Origin: Arthrobacter jiangjiafuii
GTDB taxonomy: Bacteria; Actinomycetota; Actinomycetes; Actinomycetales; Micrococcaceae
DNA length: 64,000 nucleotides
Direction of reading: 5' to 3'
Assembly: GCF_018622995.1 (NCBI RefSeq)
Contig: NZ_CP076022.1
Location: forward strand, 3,410,001-3,474,000
Positions within the stretch are counted from its first letter, which is position 1; each line of letters opens with the position of its first letter. The notes beneath the pieces are model-generated. The model was given only the letters and a program-made list of their open reading frames with translations, was not told where the DNA came from and searched no databases. Shown here one piece after another: positions 17,248 through 25,386 of this stretch. Made by a program: the position numbers and the translations under genes.

Positions 17248-18525
17248 TTATCCGGCCATCATCTTCCGGGCCGCGGCGGTGTGCCGGGAGATGAGTTCCG
17301 GCAGGTCGCAGTCCGGAAGCGTGCCGTCGATGACGCGCCAGTTTCCGGCCACCATCACCCGGTCGGCCCGGTCCGCCCCGCAGAGCAACAATGCGGAGAG
17401 CGGGTCGTGGCTGCCGGAGAAGCGCAGGTCATCGAGCCGGAACAGGGCCAGATCGGCCTGCCGCCCAGGTGCCAGTTCACCAATGTCGGTCCTCCCCAGC
17501 GCCCGGGCCGACCCCTTGGTGGCCCAACCCAGCGCCCGTTCGGGAGTGATGGCCTCCGCGCCGTAGCGCAGCCGCTGCAGGTACAGGGCCTGCCGTGCTT
17601 CAAGGATCAGGTTGGAGGCATCGTTCGATGCGGAGCCGTCCACCCCCAGCCCCACCGGCGAACCCGCATCCTCCAGTTCGGCCATCCGGCCGATGCCGCT
17701 GGCCAGGCGCATGTTCGACGTCGGGCAGTGGGCCACCGCGGTGCCTGCCGCTCCGAGCCGGGCGATCTCCGCGTCGTTGAAGTGCACGCCGTGGGCCAGC
17801 CAGGTCCGGTCCCCGAGCCAGCCGACGCTTTCCAGGTAGTCCACCGTCCGCAGCCCGAACATGTCCAGGCAGAAGGCTTCCTCATCCATGGTTTCAGCCA
17901 AGTGGGTATGCAGGCGGACATCGTGCTCCTGTGCCATCGCGGCGCTGTCCCGCATGATCCCCTGGGTGACGGAAAACGGCGAGCAGGGGGCCAGGCCGAT
18001 CTGGATCACCGCGCCGTCGCCGCGTTCGTGATAGTTCCGGATCAGCCGTTCGCTGTCGGCCAGGATCACTGCGGCCGACTGGACGGTCTGCTGCGGAGGC
18101 AGGCCGCCGTCATCTTCTCCCAGGGTCATGGAGCCGCGGGTGAGCATGGCCCGCATCCCGAGCTTCCGGACCACTTCCACCTGCACGTCGATGCCCTGTT
18201 CCAGCCCGTCCGGGAACAGGTAGTGGTGGTCCGCCGCGGTGGTGCACCCGGACAGCAGCAGTTCCGACAGGGCCACGGTGGTGGCCAGTTCCAGATCCGC
18301 CGGAGTCAGCCGGGCCCAGACCGGATACAGGTTTTTCAGCCAGGGAAAGAGCGGCGTGTTCACCACCGGGGCCCAGGCCCGGGTCAGGGTTTGGTAGAAG
18401 TGGTGGTGCGTATTGATCAGCCCCGGCAGCAGCACGTGTGCGGAGGCGTCAAAGGTCTCCGCACAGGGCTCGGCGGGTGCCTGCCCCGCGGCCAGCACCT
18501 CGGCAATAACGCCGTTTTCGATCAC
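17248..18525 (-). CDS. 8-oxoguanine/guanine deaminase (amidohydrolase superfamily)
   Basis: 425 residues from the GTG at 18525. Metal site HxH in LINTHHHFYQTLTRAW, HTHLAETMDEE, a His in LAHGVHFNDAEI, and the Asp in GLGVDGSASNDASN; this pattern is characteristic of 8-oxoguanine deaminases of the atzB/SsnA-like group. Converts (8-oxo)guanine to urate or xanthine, feeding uricase or xanthine dehydrogenase. The start is doubtful: conserved N-terminal strand residues (SVRLWIRNPLAAF) continue in frame upstream to about 18580, but no ATG, GTG or TTG exists between 18525 and the in-frame stop at 18673-18675; CTG at 18654 is the only near-start there. Confidence 0.88.
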   Translation of the reverse strand: MIENGVIAEVLAAGQAPAEPCAETFDASAHVLLPGLINTHHHFYQTLTRAWAPVVNTPLFPWLKNLYPVWARLTPADLELATTVALSELLLSGCTTAADHHYLFPDGLEQGIDVQVEVVRKLGMRAMLTRGSMTLGEDDGGLPPQQTVQSAAVILADSERLIRNYHERGDGAVIQIGLAPCSPFSVTQGIMRDSAAMAQEHDVRLHTHLAETMDEEAFCLDMFGLRTVDYLESVGWLGDRTWLAHGVHFNDAEIARLGAAGTAVAHCPTSNMRLASGIGRMAELEDAGSPVGLGVDGSASNDASNLILEARQALYLQRLRYGAEAITPERALGWATKGSARALGRTDIGELAPGRQADLALFRLDDLRFSGSHDPLSALLLCGADRADRVMVAGNWRVIDGTLPDCDLPELISRHTAAARKMMAG

Positions 18526-18675
18526 CAGGCCGCCGCCGGCGTCGAGCCCGTTGGCGGTGAAAGCGGCCAGCGGGTTCCTGATCCAGAGGCGGACGGAGTC
18601 CGGGGAGGCAGAGTTCGCGGGATCGGGGTTGGGGGCAGAGTTCGCCGGAGACAGACCCCTTCCGGGGCCAGCTCA

Positions 18676-19085
18676 GTGAACTTGTCTGCTGATCCAAGAG
18701 GCTGCTCGGCTGACCGCGTCAGTCGACCGGCCGCCAAGTGCGGCGCGGATGCGGTGGTGCCTGCCGGCCGCACGTTGCCCAGCCTACGGCAACCCGTCAG
18801 GTGTCATATCCCGTAAAGCATCCCGCGTGGCGGATCAGCATGGTACGCTTCCGTGAAAATTATCGGAGCCAATACGGTTTTACCGCGGAACATTCGAAGG
18901 TGCTCAGAATTCGCATTCTTTCGGCTGCGTGGATATTAGCGTCATCCGTTATCCGACATCAGACTTTTGCTATTGTTCCGCGGATTTAAGGCCCCTGCCC
19001 TGCGGCAGGGGGAACTCACCGCTTTGGTTCCTTGGATGGCCGGCGGAGATAACCGCCGGCAGGCGTTGCTGGAGGGTTGGCCGCA
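18676..19085. other. Regulatory gap between the two arms of the purine island
   Basis: About 400 bases without a recognisable gene, separating the leftward deaminase from the rightward xdhC. The segment 18830-18980 is AT-rich (e.g. GAAAATTATCGGAGCCAATA) and probably holds divergent promoters. CCCGTAAAGC at 18808 is the reverse of the TTTACGGG form of the motif found at 17055-17094, and TTTTACCGCGG occurs near 18880. Minus-strand residue coding from the deaminase may extend to 18673. Confidence 0.5.
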
Positions 19086-20228
19086 GTGTTGGAGATATTG
19101 GATGCACTGGCTTCGGCCATGGAGGGCGGCTTGCCATGCGCTGCCGCCACCGTGGTCCGCGCCACCGGGTCCGTTCCGCGCCCGGTGGGGACATCCATGC
19201 TGATCAGCGGCAACGGGACCATAACCGGTTCCCTGTCCGGCGGCTGCGTGGAGGCTGCAGTGGTGGCCGTTGCCGAAGATGCCCTCGCCGATGGCCGGCC
19301 GCGGCTGGAGAGCTTCGGCTACAGCGACACCGATGCCTTCGCCGCCGGACTCACCTGCGGCGGGACACTGGACGTGATGATCCAGCCGTTTTCCCCCGTG
19401 ATGCTGCCGGACCTGCCCGCCGCCGGAACCCCCTGCGCGCTCCTCACCCGCATGGACGGACCGATGTCCGCGCCCCTCCTGGTGTCCGATCCGGCCGCCG
19501 CTGCTGCCACCCCGGCCGAGCTCCTGTCCCGCCATGGCGCCGGACTGCGCGCACTGCTGGACGCCGACCCGCTGCCGGCAGCCGCCCGCCTGGCACCACT
19601 GATCGCCGCTGGCCGGACCGGGCAGGTGGACCTGGGCGGGCCGGAGTGCGGCGGCGCCGTCCTGTTCCTGGAATCCCGGCTCGCGGCGCCGCGGCTGGTG
19701 CTGGTGGGTTCCAACGATTTCTCCGACGCCCTGGCCCGGCAGGGCCGGCTGCTGGGTTACCACGTCACGGTCTGCGATGCCCGGCCGGCTTTCACCACCC
19801 CGGACCGGTTTCCCGCCGCCCACCAGGTCACGGTGCAGTGGCCGGATCAGTACCTGCGCCAGCAGGACCAGTCCGGCGCACTGGATGCCCGGTCGGTGAT
19901 CTGCGTGCTCACGCATGACGCCAGGTTTGACGTCACGGTGCTGGCCGCGGCCCTGCAGCTGAACGTGGCCTATGTTGGAGCGATGGGATCGCGGCGCAGC
20001 CATGAGACACGGATGGCCGCACTGGCTGCCGCCGGCGTCACGCCGCTGCAGCTGCAGCGGCTGCACTCCCCCGTTGGCTTGGACATCGGCGCCGCCAGCC
20101 CCGAGGAAACCGCGCTTTCCGTCTTCGCTGAAATAGTGGCCGCCAGGTCCGGTGCGGCTGCCAGCGGGCTGCCGCTGCGGGATGGCACCGGCCCCATTCA
20201 TCCGTTCAACCGTTTGCACGTTAGCTAG
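19086..20228 (+). CDS. xdhC: XdhC/CoxI family molybdenum-cofactor maturation factor
   Basis: 380 residues. XdhC proteins bind and protect Moco, help sulfurate it and insert it into xanthine dehydrogenase. N-terminal XdhC_CoxI domain: CAAATVVRATGSVPRPVGTSM and TGSLSGGCVEAAVV, with GLTCGGTLDVMIQPF. C-terminal Rossmann-like domain: RLVLVGSNDFSDALARQGRLLGY, CVLTHDARFDVTVL, AYVGAMGSRRSHETRM, then GLDIGAASPEETALSVFAEI. GTG at 19086 sits 10 nt after GGAGG; the TTG at 19077 lies too close to that box. First of three tightly packed genes for the dehydrogenase. Confidence 0.93.
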   Translation: MLEILDALASAMEGGLPCAAATVVRATGSVPRPVGTSMLISGNGTITGSLSGGCVEAAVVAVAEDALADGRPRLESFGYSDTDAFAAGLTCGGTLDVMIQPFSPVMLPDLPAAGTPCALLTRMDGPMSAPLLVSDPAAAAATPAELLSRHGAGLRALLDADPLPAAARLAPLIAAGRTGQVDLGGPECGGAVLFLESRLAAPRLVLVGSNDFSDALARQGRLLGYHVTVCDARPAFTTPDRFPAAHQVTVQWPDQYLRQQDQSGALDARSVICVLTHDARFDVTVLAAALQLNVAYVGAMGSRRSHETRMAALAAAGVTPLQLQRLHSPVGLDIGAASPEETALSVFAEIVAARSGAAASGLPLRDGTGPIHPFNRLHVS

Positions 20229-20238
20229 GGGAAGCACC

Positions 20239-21111
20239 ATGGATCTGCCCACCGTCTCACATCTGGTGCACACGGCCGACCCCGGTCAATGGCGTCCCGG
20301 AGACGCCTGGCTGGCCGGCGGCACCGTGCTGTTCTCCTACGGCAGCGACACCCTGGAACGGCTGCTCGACATCACCACCGCCGGGTGGGAACCGCTGACG
20401 GCCTCCGCTGCCGGGCTGGAGATCGCCGCCACCTGCACCATCGCCGAGCTGTTCGCCTACCCCGGGGCGGCACCGGCTGACCTGCGCACCAGGTGGCGCG
20501 CCCTGGACCTGGTGGCGCTCTGCTGCGACTCCTTCGTGGCCTCCTTCAAGGTATGGAATGTCTCCACCGTCGGAGGGAACATCTGCACCGGACTGCCCGC
20601 CGGCCCCATGACCGCGCTCACCGCTTCCCTGGACGGCATCGCCCTGATCCACAGTCCCGATGGCTCCACCCGCCGGCTGCCGGTGACCGAGCTGGTCACC
20701 GGAGACTGCCGCACCGCACTGGCTCCGGGCGAACTGCTGCGCAGCGTAAGCGTTCCCGCAGCCGCACTGGAATCCCGCACCGCGTTCCGGCGGCAGTCGC
20801 TGACCAATCTGGGCCGGTCGGGGGCGCTGCTGATCGGCCGGCTGGATGCCGACGGCGGTTTTGTGCTGACCGTGACGGCGGCGACCAAGCGGCCGGTCCA
20901 GGTCCGCTTTGCCTCGGCACCGGATGCGGCGGAGCTGCGGGCGGCATTGGACGCCGCCGTCGAACCCGGCCTGTGGCATGACGACGTGCACGGGCTTCCG
21001 GAGTGGCGGCGCTACATGACCGGACGGCTGGCGGAGGAAATCCGGGCTGAGCTCGCCGCGCCGGTTCCCTCTCCCGGTTTCTCTCCCGACGGAAAGGACG
21101 GCGTCCAATGA
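20239..21111 (+). CDS. Xanthine dehydrogenase-type FAD-binding subunit (YgfM-like)
   Basis: 290 residues, FAD-binding PCMH-type subunit of a molybdenum hydroxylase. FAD loop GDAWLAGGTVLFSYG near residue 20 and VSTVGGNICTGLPAGPM near residue 110 match the pyrophosphate-binding segments. Electrons pass from Mo through two [2Fe-2S] centres to this FAD. ATG at 20239 is 10 nt after the xdhC stop behind GGGGAAGC. Its stop overlaps the next start by four bases (ATGA). It is unusually separate while the Fe-S and Mo domains are fused. Confidence 0.92.
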   Translation: MDLPTVSHLVHTADPGQWRPGDAWLAGGTVLFSYGSDTLERLLDITTAGWEPLTASAAGLEIAATCTIAELFAYPGAAPADLRTRWRALDLVALCCDSFVASFKVWNVSTVGGNICTGLPAGPMTALTASLDGIALIHSPDGSTRRLPVTELVTGDCRTALAPGELLRSVSVPAAALESRTAFRRQSLTNLGRSGALLIGRLDADGGFVLTVTAATKRPVQVRFASAPDAAELRAALDAAVEPGLWHDDVHGLPEWRRYMTGRLAEEIRAELAAPVPSPGFSPDGKDGVQ

Positions 21112-23894
21112 CTTACCGGATCAACAACACCGCGGTTGAGGCCATCCCCTTTCCCGGGCAGTGCCTGCGGACCTTCCTGCGCGAACAGGGCACCCTGGGT
21201 GTGAAAAAGGGCTGTGACGCCGGGGACTGCGGGGCCTGCACCGTCCATGTGGACGGCAAACCGGTGCACAGCTGCATTTATCCGGCGGTCCGGGCCGAGG
21301 GTCGGGAAATCACCACCATCGAGGGCCTGGCCGGGGAGGACGGCCTGCATCCGATGCAGCAGCAGTTCCTGGACGCCCAGGGGTTCCAATGCGGCTTCTG
21401 CACCGCCGGGATGATCATGACCGCCGCAACCTTCGATGAGGAACAGAAGCAGGACCTGCCGCGGAACCTGAAGGGCAACCTGTGCCGCTGCACCGGCTAC
21501 CGGGCGATCGAAGACGCCGTCTGCGGCGTGCGGCATACTGCCACACCCGGCACCGGCAGCATCGGCGCCAACATTCCTGCCCCGGCCGGGCCCGCCATCG
21601 TCACCGGTACCGCCCGCTACACCCTGGATCTGCCGGGCCCGGCACTGCCCGGACTACTGCATCTGAAAATCCTCCGCTCCCCCTATCCGCACGCGCGGAT
21701 CGTCTCCATTGATGCGTCCGAAGCGCTGGCTGTTCCCGGGGTCGAGGCGGTCTTCACCCACCACGACGCTCCGCTGCAGCGTTTTTCCAGCGCCCAGCAC
21801 GAACTGCACACCGACGACCCGGACGATACCCGGATCCTGGACGACGTGGTCCGTTTCAAGGGCCAGCGGGTGGCCGCAGTCGCCGCATCCTCGGTGGCTG
21901 CCGCCGCCGAGGGAACCCGGCGGATCAAGGTCGAATATGAGCTGCTGCCCGCCGTCTTCAACCCGGCCGCCGCCCTGGCCCCGGATGCCCCGCTGCTGCA
22001 TCCGGACGCGGATACCGGCTCCAACATCGTGGCCGAGCTGCACTCCGAAATCGGTGACCTCGCCGCGGGTTTCGCCGCCGCCGCCGTCGTTCATGAAAAC
22101 ACCTACGAAAGCCAGCGGCTGCAGCACGTGGCGTTGGAAACCCACGCCGCCGTTGCCTGGTTCGACGACGCCGGCCGGCTCACGGTGCGCACCTCCAGCC
22201 AGGTGCCGTTCCTGGTCCGGCGGACGCTGTGCCGGATTTTCGACCTGCAGCCGGAGTCGGTGCGGGTGGTAGCCGGGCGGGTGGGCGGCGGTTTCGGCGG
22301 CAAGCAGGAAGTGCTCACCGAGGACCTGGTGGCGCTGGCCGCGCTGCGCCTGAACCGGCCGGTCCAGCTGGAACTGACCCGCCAGGAACAGTTCACGGCC
22401 AGCACGGTCCGGCACCCGTTCGCCGTCCGCGTCCGGGCCGGCGCGGCGCGCGACGGGACGCTGACCGCCCTGGAGCTGGATGTCACCACGAACACGGGGG
22501 CGTACGGAAACCACGCGCCGGGAGTCATGTTCCATGGCTGCGGCGAATCGGTTGCGGTCTACCGCTGCCGCAATAAGAAGGTGGACGCCCGGGCGGTCTA
22601 CACCAACACGCTTCCTTCCGGGGCGTTCCGTGGCTACGGGCTGAGCCAGATGATTTTCGCGGTCGAATCCGCGCTGGATGAACTGGCGCGCGGGATCGGG
22701 ATGGAACCGCTGGAGTTCCGCCGCCGCAATGTCGTGGCGAAGGGGGACGCGATGCTCTCCACCGCAGCGGAGCCGGCGGAGGACGTGCACTACGGCAGCT
22801 ACGGACTGGACCAGTGCGTCGATCTGGTCCGGGACGCACTGGACCGCGGCCTGGTCTCCGCGGAGACATCCGGTGAGGGCCTGGATCCGCAGTGGCTGGT
22901 GGGCGCGGGAACCGCCGTCGCCATGATCGACACCGTGCCCCCGCGCGGTCACATCTCACACGCGAAAATCATGCTCCTTCCGGACGGGCGGTACGGGCTC
23001 GACGTCGGCACGGCGGAATTCGGCAACGGCACCACCACCGTCCACACGCAGCTGGCAGCCACCGCGCTGCACACGGATCCGGGCCAGGTGGTGATCCGGC
23101 AGTCGGACACCGATCTGGTGGACCATGACACCGGAGCCTACGGTTCCACCGGCACCGTGGTGGCAGGCAAGGCCACCCTGGCAGCAGCCGAGGAACTGGC
23201 GGTGCTGCTCAAGGGATTCGCGGCGTCGCTCTTCGCGAACACCTCCGCCCAGGTGGTGCTGGAAGCCGAGGCGGTGGAATGCGGCGGCGAGCGCCTGTCC
23301 CTGGCCGAGGTGGCCGCCCGGGCGCAGGAAGCCGGGATCAACCTGTCAGCGCAGGGACGCTGGGGCGGCACCCCGCGGTCGGTGGCGTTCAACGTGCAGG
23401 GCTTCCGGGTGGCGGTGAACAGCGGCACCGGCGAGATCCGGATCCTGCAAAGCGTGCATGCAGCCGACGCGGGAGTGGTGATGAACCCGATGCAGTGCCG
23501 GGGCCAGATTGAGGGCGGCATAGCCCAGGCGTTGGGGGCCGCGCTGTTCGAGAAGGTCCGGGTCAGCGAAACCGGAGAGGTGGAGACCAGGATCCTGCGC
23601 GAATATCACGTGCCCACCTTCGCAGACATACCCCGCACCGAGGTCCTCTTCGCCGACACGGACGACTCGCTGGGACCGAAAGGTGCCAAGTCCATGAGCG
23701 AAAGCCCCTTCAATCCGGTGGCCCCGGCACTGGCCAACGCTGTCCGCGATGCCACCGGCATCCGCTTTCCGTCCCTGCCGCTGGCCCGGGATACCGTGTT
23801 CCTGGCCCTGCAGGCCAGCCGGCCTACGCAGGCCGGCCCGCCGGGTGTCCAGGCCGGGGCCGCAGGAGTCCAGATCGGTCCGGTGGGCGTCTAG
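21108..23894 (+). CDS. Fused [2Fe-2S] / molybdopterin xanthine dehydrogenase subunit (XdhD-like)
   Basis: 928 residues. Residues 1-150 form the iron-sulfur module: Cys36, 41, 44, 56 for the plant-ferredoxin cluster and Cys95, 98, 126, 128 for the second cluster (QCGFC, GNLCRCTGY). From about 160 onward is the Mo domain, with GGGFGGKQEVLTED, the arginine motif PSGAFRGYGLSQMIF, and a C-terminal GAKSMSESPFNPVAPAL carrying the likely catalytic Glu. The layout matches E. coli XdhD rather than the usual three- or two-subunit XDH. Oxidises hypoxanthine/xanthine-type purines to urate; exact substrate not provable from sequence. The last 20 residues are low-complexity (AGPPGVQAGAAG). Confidence 0.93.
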   Translation: MTYRINNTAVEAIPFPGQCLRTFLREQGTLGVKKGCDAGDCGACTVHVDGKPVHSCIYPAVRAEGREITTIEGLAGEDGLHPMQQQFLDAQGFQCGFCTAGMIMTAATFDEEQKQDLPRNLKGNLCRCTGYRAIEDAVCGVRHTATPGTGSIGANIPAPAGPAIVTGTARYTLDLPGPALPGLLHLKILRSPYPHARIVSIDASEALAVPGVEAVFTHHDAPLQRFSSAQHELHTDDPDDTRILDDVVRFKGQRVAAVAASSVAAAAEGTRRIKVEYELLPAVFNPAAALAPDAPLLHPDADTGSNIVAELHSEIGDLAAGFAAAAVVHENTYESQRLQHVALETHAAVAWFDDAGRLTVRTSSQVPFLVRRTLCRIFDLQPESVRVVAGRVGGGFGGKQEVLTEDLVALAALRLNRPVQLELTRQEQFTASTVRHPFAVRVRAGAARDGTLTALELDVTTNTGAYGNHAPGVMFHGCGESVAVYRCRNKKVDARAVYTNTLPSGAFRGYGLSQMIFAVESALDELARGIGMEPLEFRRRNVVAKGDAMLSTAAEPAEDVHYGSYGLDQCVDLVRDALDRGLVSAETSGEGLDPQWLVGAGTAVAMIDTVPPRGHISHAKIMLLPDGRYGLDVGTAEFGNGTTTVHTQLAATALHTDPGQVVIRQSDTDLVDHDTGAYGSTGTVVAGKATLAAAEELAVLLKGFAASLFANTSAQVVLEAEAVECGGERLSLAEVAARAQEAGINLSAQGRWGGTPRSVAFNVQGFRVAVNSGTGEIRILQSVHAADAGVVMNPMQCRGQIEGGIAQALGAALFEKVRVSETGEVETRILREYHVPTFADIPRTEVLFADTDDSLGPKGAKSMSESPFNPVAPALANAVRDATGIRFPSLPLARDTVFLALQASRPTQAGPPGVQAGAAGVQIGPVGV

Positions 23895-23988
23895 GCCGGG
23901 CCGCTGCCCGGGACCGGGTCTCCGGCCGTCCCGGAAGCCGCGCGCAGTTCGGCGACCCGCAGGCGCATTCCACCGGGCCTACCCGGCG

Positions 23989-25386
23989 TCAAATGGCCTT
24001 GCCTGGATTCAGGATGCCCAGCGGGTCCAGGGCCCGGCGGATGGCGTGCTGCACGCCCACCGACACTGCCCCCAGCTCCTCCGCCACCCAGTCCCGTTTG
24101 AGCAGTCCAACCCCGTGCTCGCCGGTCAGGGTGCCGCCGAGCCGGTGGGCCAGATAGAACATCTGCCCCAGCGCCTCCTTGGCCGGCCCCTCCGTCACGG
24201 AGTCCTGCGGGTCCATCACGATCATCGGATGCAGGTTGCCGTCGGAGGCGTGCGCAATGGTGAAGATCCGCACTCCGGTGGCAGCAGAGATTTCCTCCAG
24301 CCCGGTCACGGCTTCCGCGAGCCTGCCGCGCGGTACCCCGATGTCGCCGATCGACACCCGGCCGATCTTCTCCAAGGACGGGATGGCCTCCCGCCGCGCC
24401 TTCACCAGGGCGGCTGCTTCGTCGTCGTCGGCCGCCTTGGTGCAGGAGGTGGCGTGCGGATTGATGGCGTCGAGCACCACCTCCTGTTCCAGGAACGCAC
24501 CGTAACCGTCGGTCTGCACCAGCAGGAACGAAGCCCCGCGGGACCGGTAATCGGTGCCCAGTGCGGCATCCACCGCTTCCAGGGTCGGACCGTCGATGAG
24601 TTCCATCATGGACGGCTGGATCCGTGCCGCCACCACGGCAGAAGCAGCCCGTGCGGCGCTTTCAACGTCCGGGAAGAAGGCCGCCACGGTGGCAGTAGCC
24701 ACCGGAAGCGGGCGCAGCCGCAGGGTGGCTTCGACCACGATGCCCAGCGTGCCTTCGGAACCGATGATCAGCGCATTGAGGTCATAGCCGGTGACACCCT
24801 TGATGGTTTCCCGGCCGGTGCGCAGTTCCCGCCCATCGGCCAGGATGACGCGCAGCGCCAGGACCGACTCGCGGGTGACTCCGTACTTGGCGCACCGCAT
24901 CCCGCCGGCATTGGTGGCAATGTTGCCGCCGATGGAGCAGATGGCGGTACTGGCAGGATCCGGGGCGTAAAACAGGCCGTACTCGGCAGCGGCGGCATTG
25001 ATTTCAGCATTCAGCACGCCGGGCTGCACCACGGCGAGCTGTTCCACCGGATCGATCCGCAGGATGTTATTCATCCGCGAGACGTCAAGCACCACCTCGC
25101 CGGACCGCGCGGACGAGCCGCCCGCCAGCCCGGTGCCCGCCCCGCGCGGCACCACCGGCACGCGGTGGTCGGTTGCCAGCTGCAGGGTGGCCACCACGTC
25201 TTCTGCGGATTCCGCGAAAACGACGCCGTCCGGATGCGTGTCGGCGACAAAACCCGAGCGGTCGGTGCTGGCCCGTTCCCGGTCCATGGGATCGGTGGAG
25301 GCGTGCGGGGCCGCGCCCAGCAGGTGATCCAGGGCCGCAGGTGCTGCGGTTCCCCAGACGGCATCGGGGTCGGAGAAAATACTCAC
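23989..25386 (-). CDS. FAD-linked oxidase, GlcD-type (D-lactate/glycolate dehydrogenase)
   Basis: 465 residues. PCMH FAD domain with VVPRGAGTGLAGGSSARSGE and GLFYAPDPASTAICSIGGNI near residues 85-150; C-terminal FAD-oxidase domain ending LTGEHGVGLLKRDWV and LDPLGILNPGKAI. Oxidises a 2-hydroxyacid (glycolate or lactate), passing electrons to the respiratory chain. The GTG start overlaps the permease stop by four bases (GTGA), so it is coupled to the lactate permease upstream, which supports a lactate or glycolate substrate. Confidence 0.93.
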   Translation of the reverse strand: MSIFSDPDAVWGTAAPAALDHLLGAAPHASTDPMDRERASTDRSGFVADTHPDGVVFAESAEDVVATLQLATDHRVPVVPRGAGTGLAGGSSARSGEVVLDVSRMNNILRIDPVEQLAVVQPGVLNAEINAAAAEYGLFYAPDPASTAICSIGGNIATNAGGMRCAKYGVTRESVLALRVILADGRELRTGRETIKGVTGYDLNALIIGSEGTLGIVVEATLRLRPLPVATATVAAFFPDVESAARAASAVVAARIQPSMMELIDGPTLEAVDAALGTDYRSRGASFLLVQTDGYGAFLEQEVVLDAINPHATSCTKAADDDEAAALVKARREAIPSLEKIGRVSIGDIGVPRGRLAEAVTGLEEISAATGVRIFTIAHASDGNLHPMIVMDPQDSVTEGPAKEALGQMFYLAHRLGGTLTGEHGVGLLKRDWVAEELGAVSVGVQHAIRRALDPLGILNPGKAI

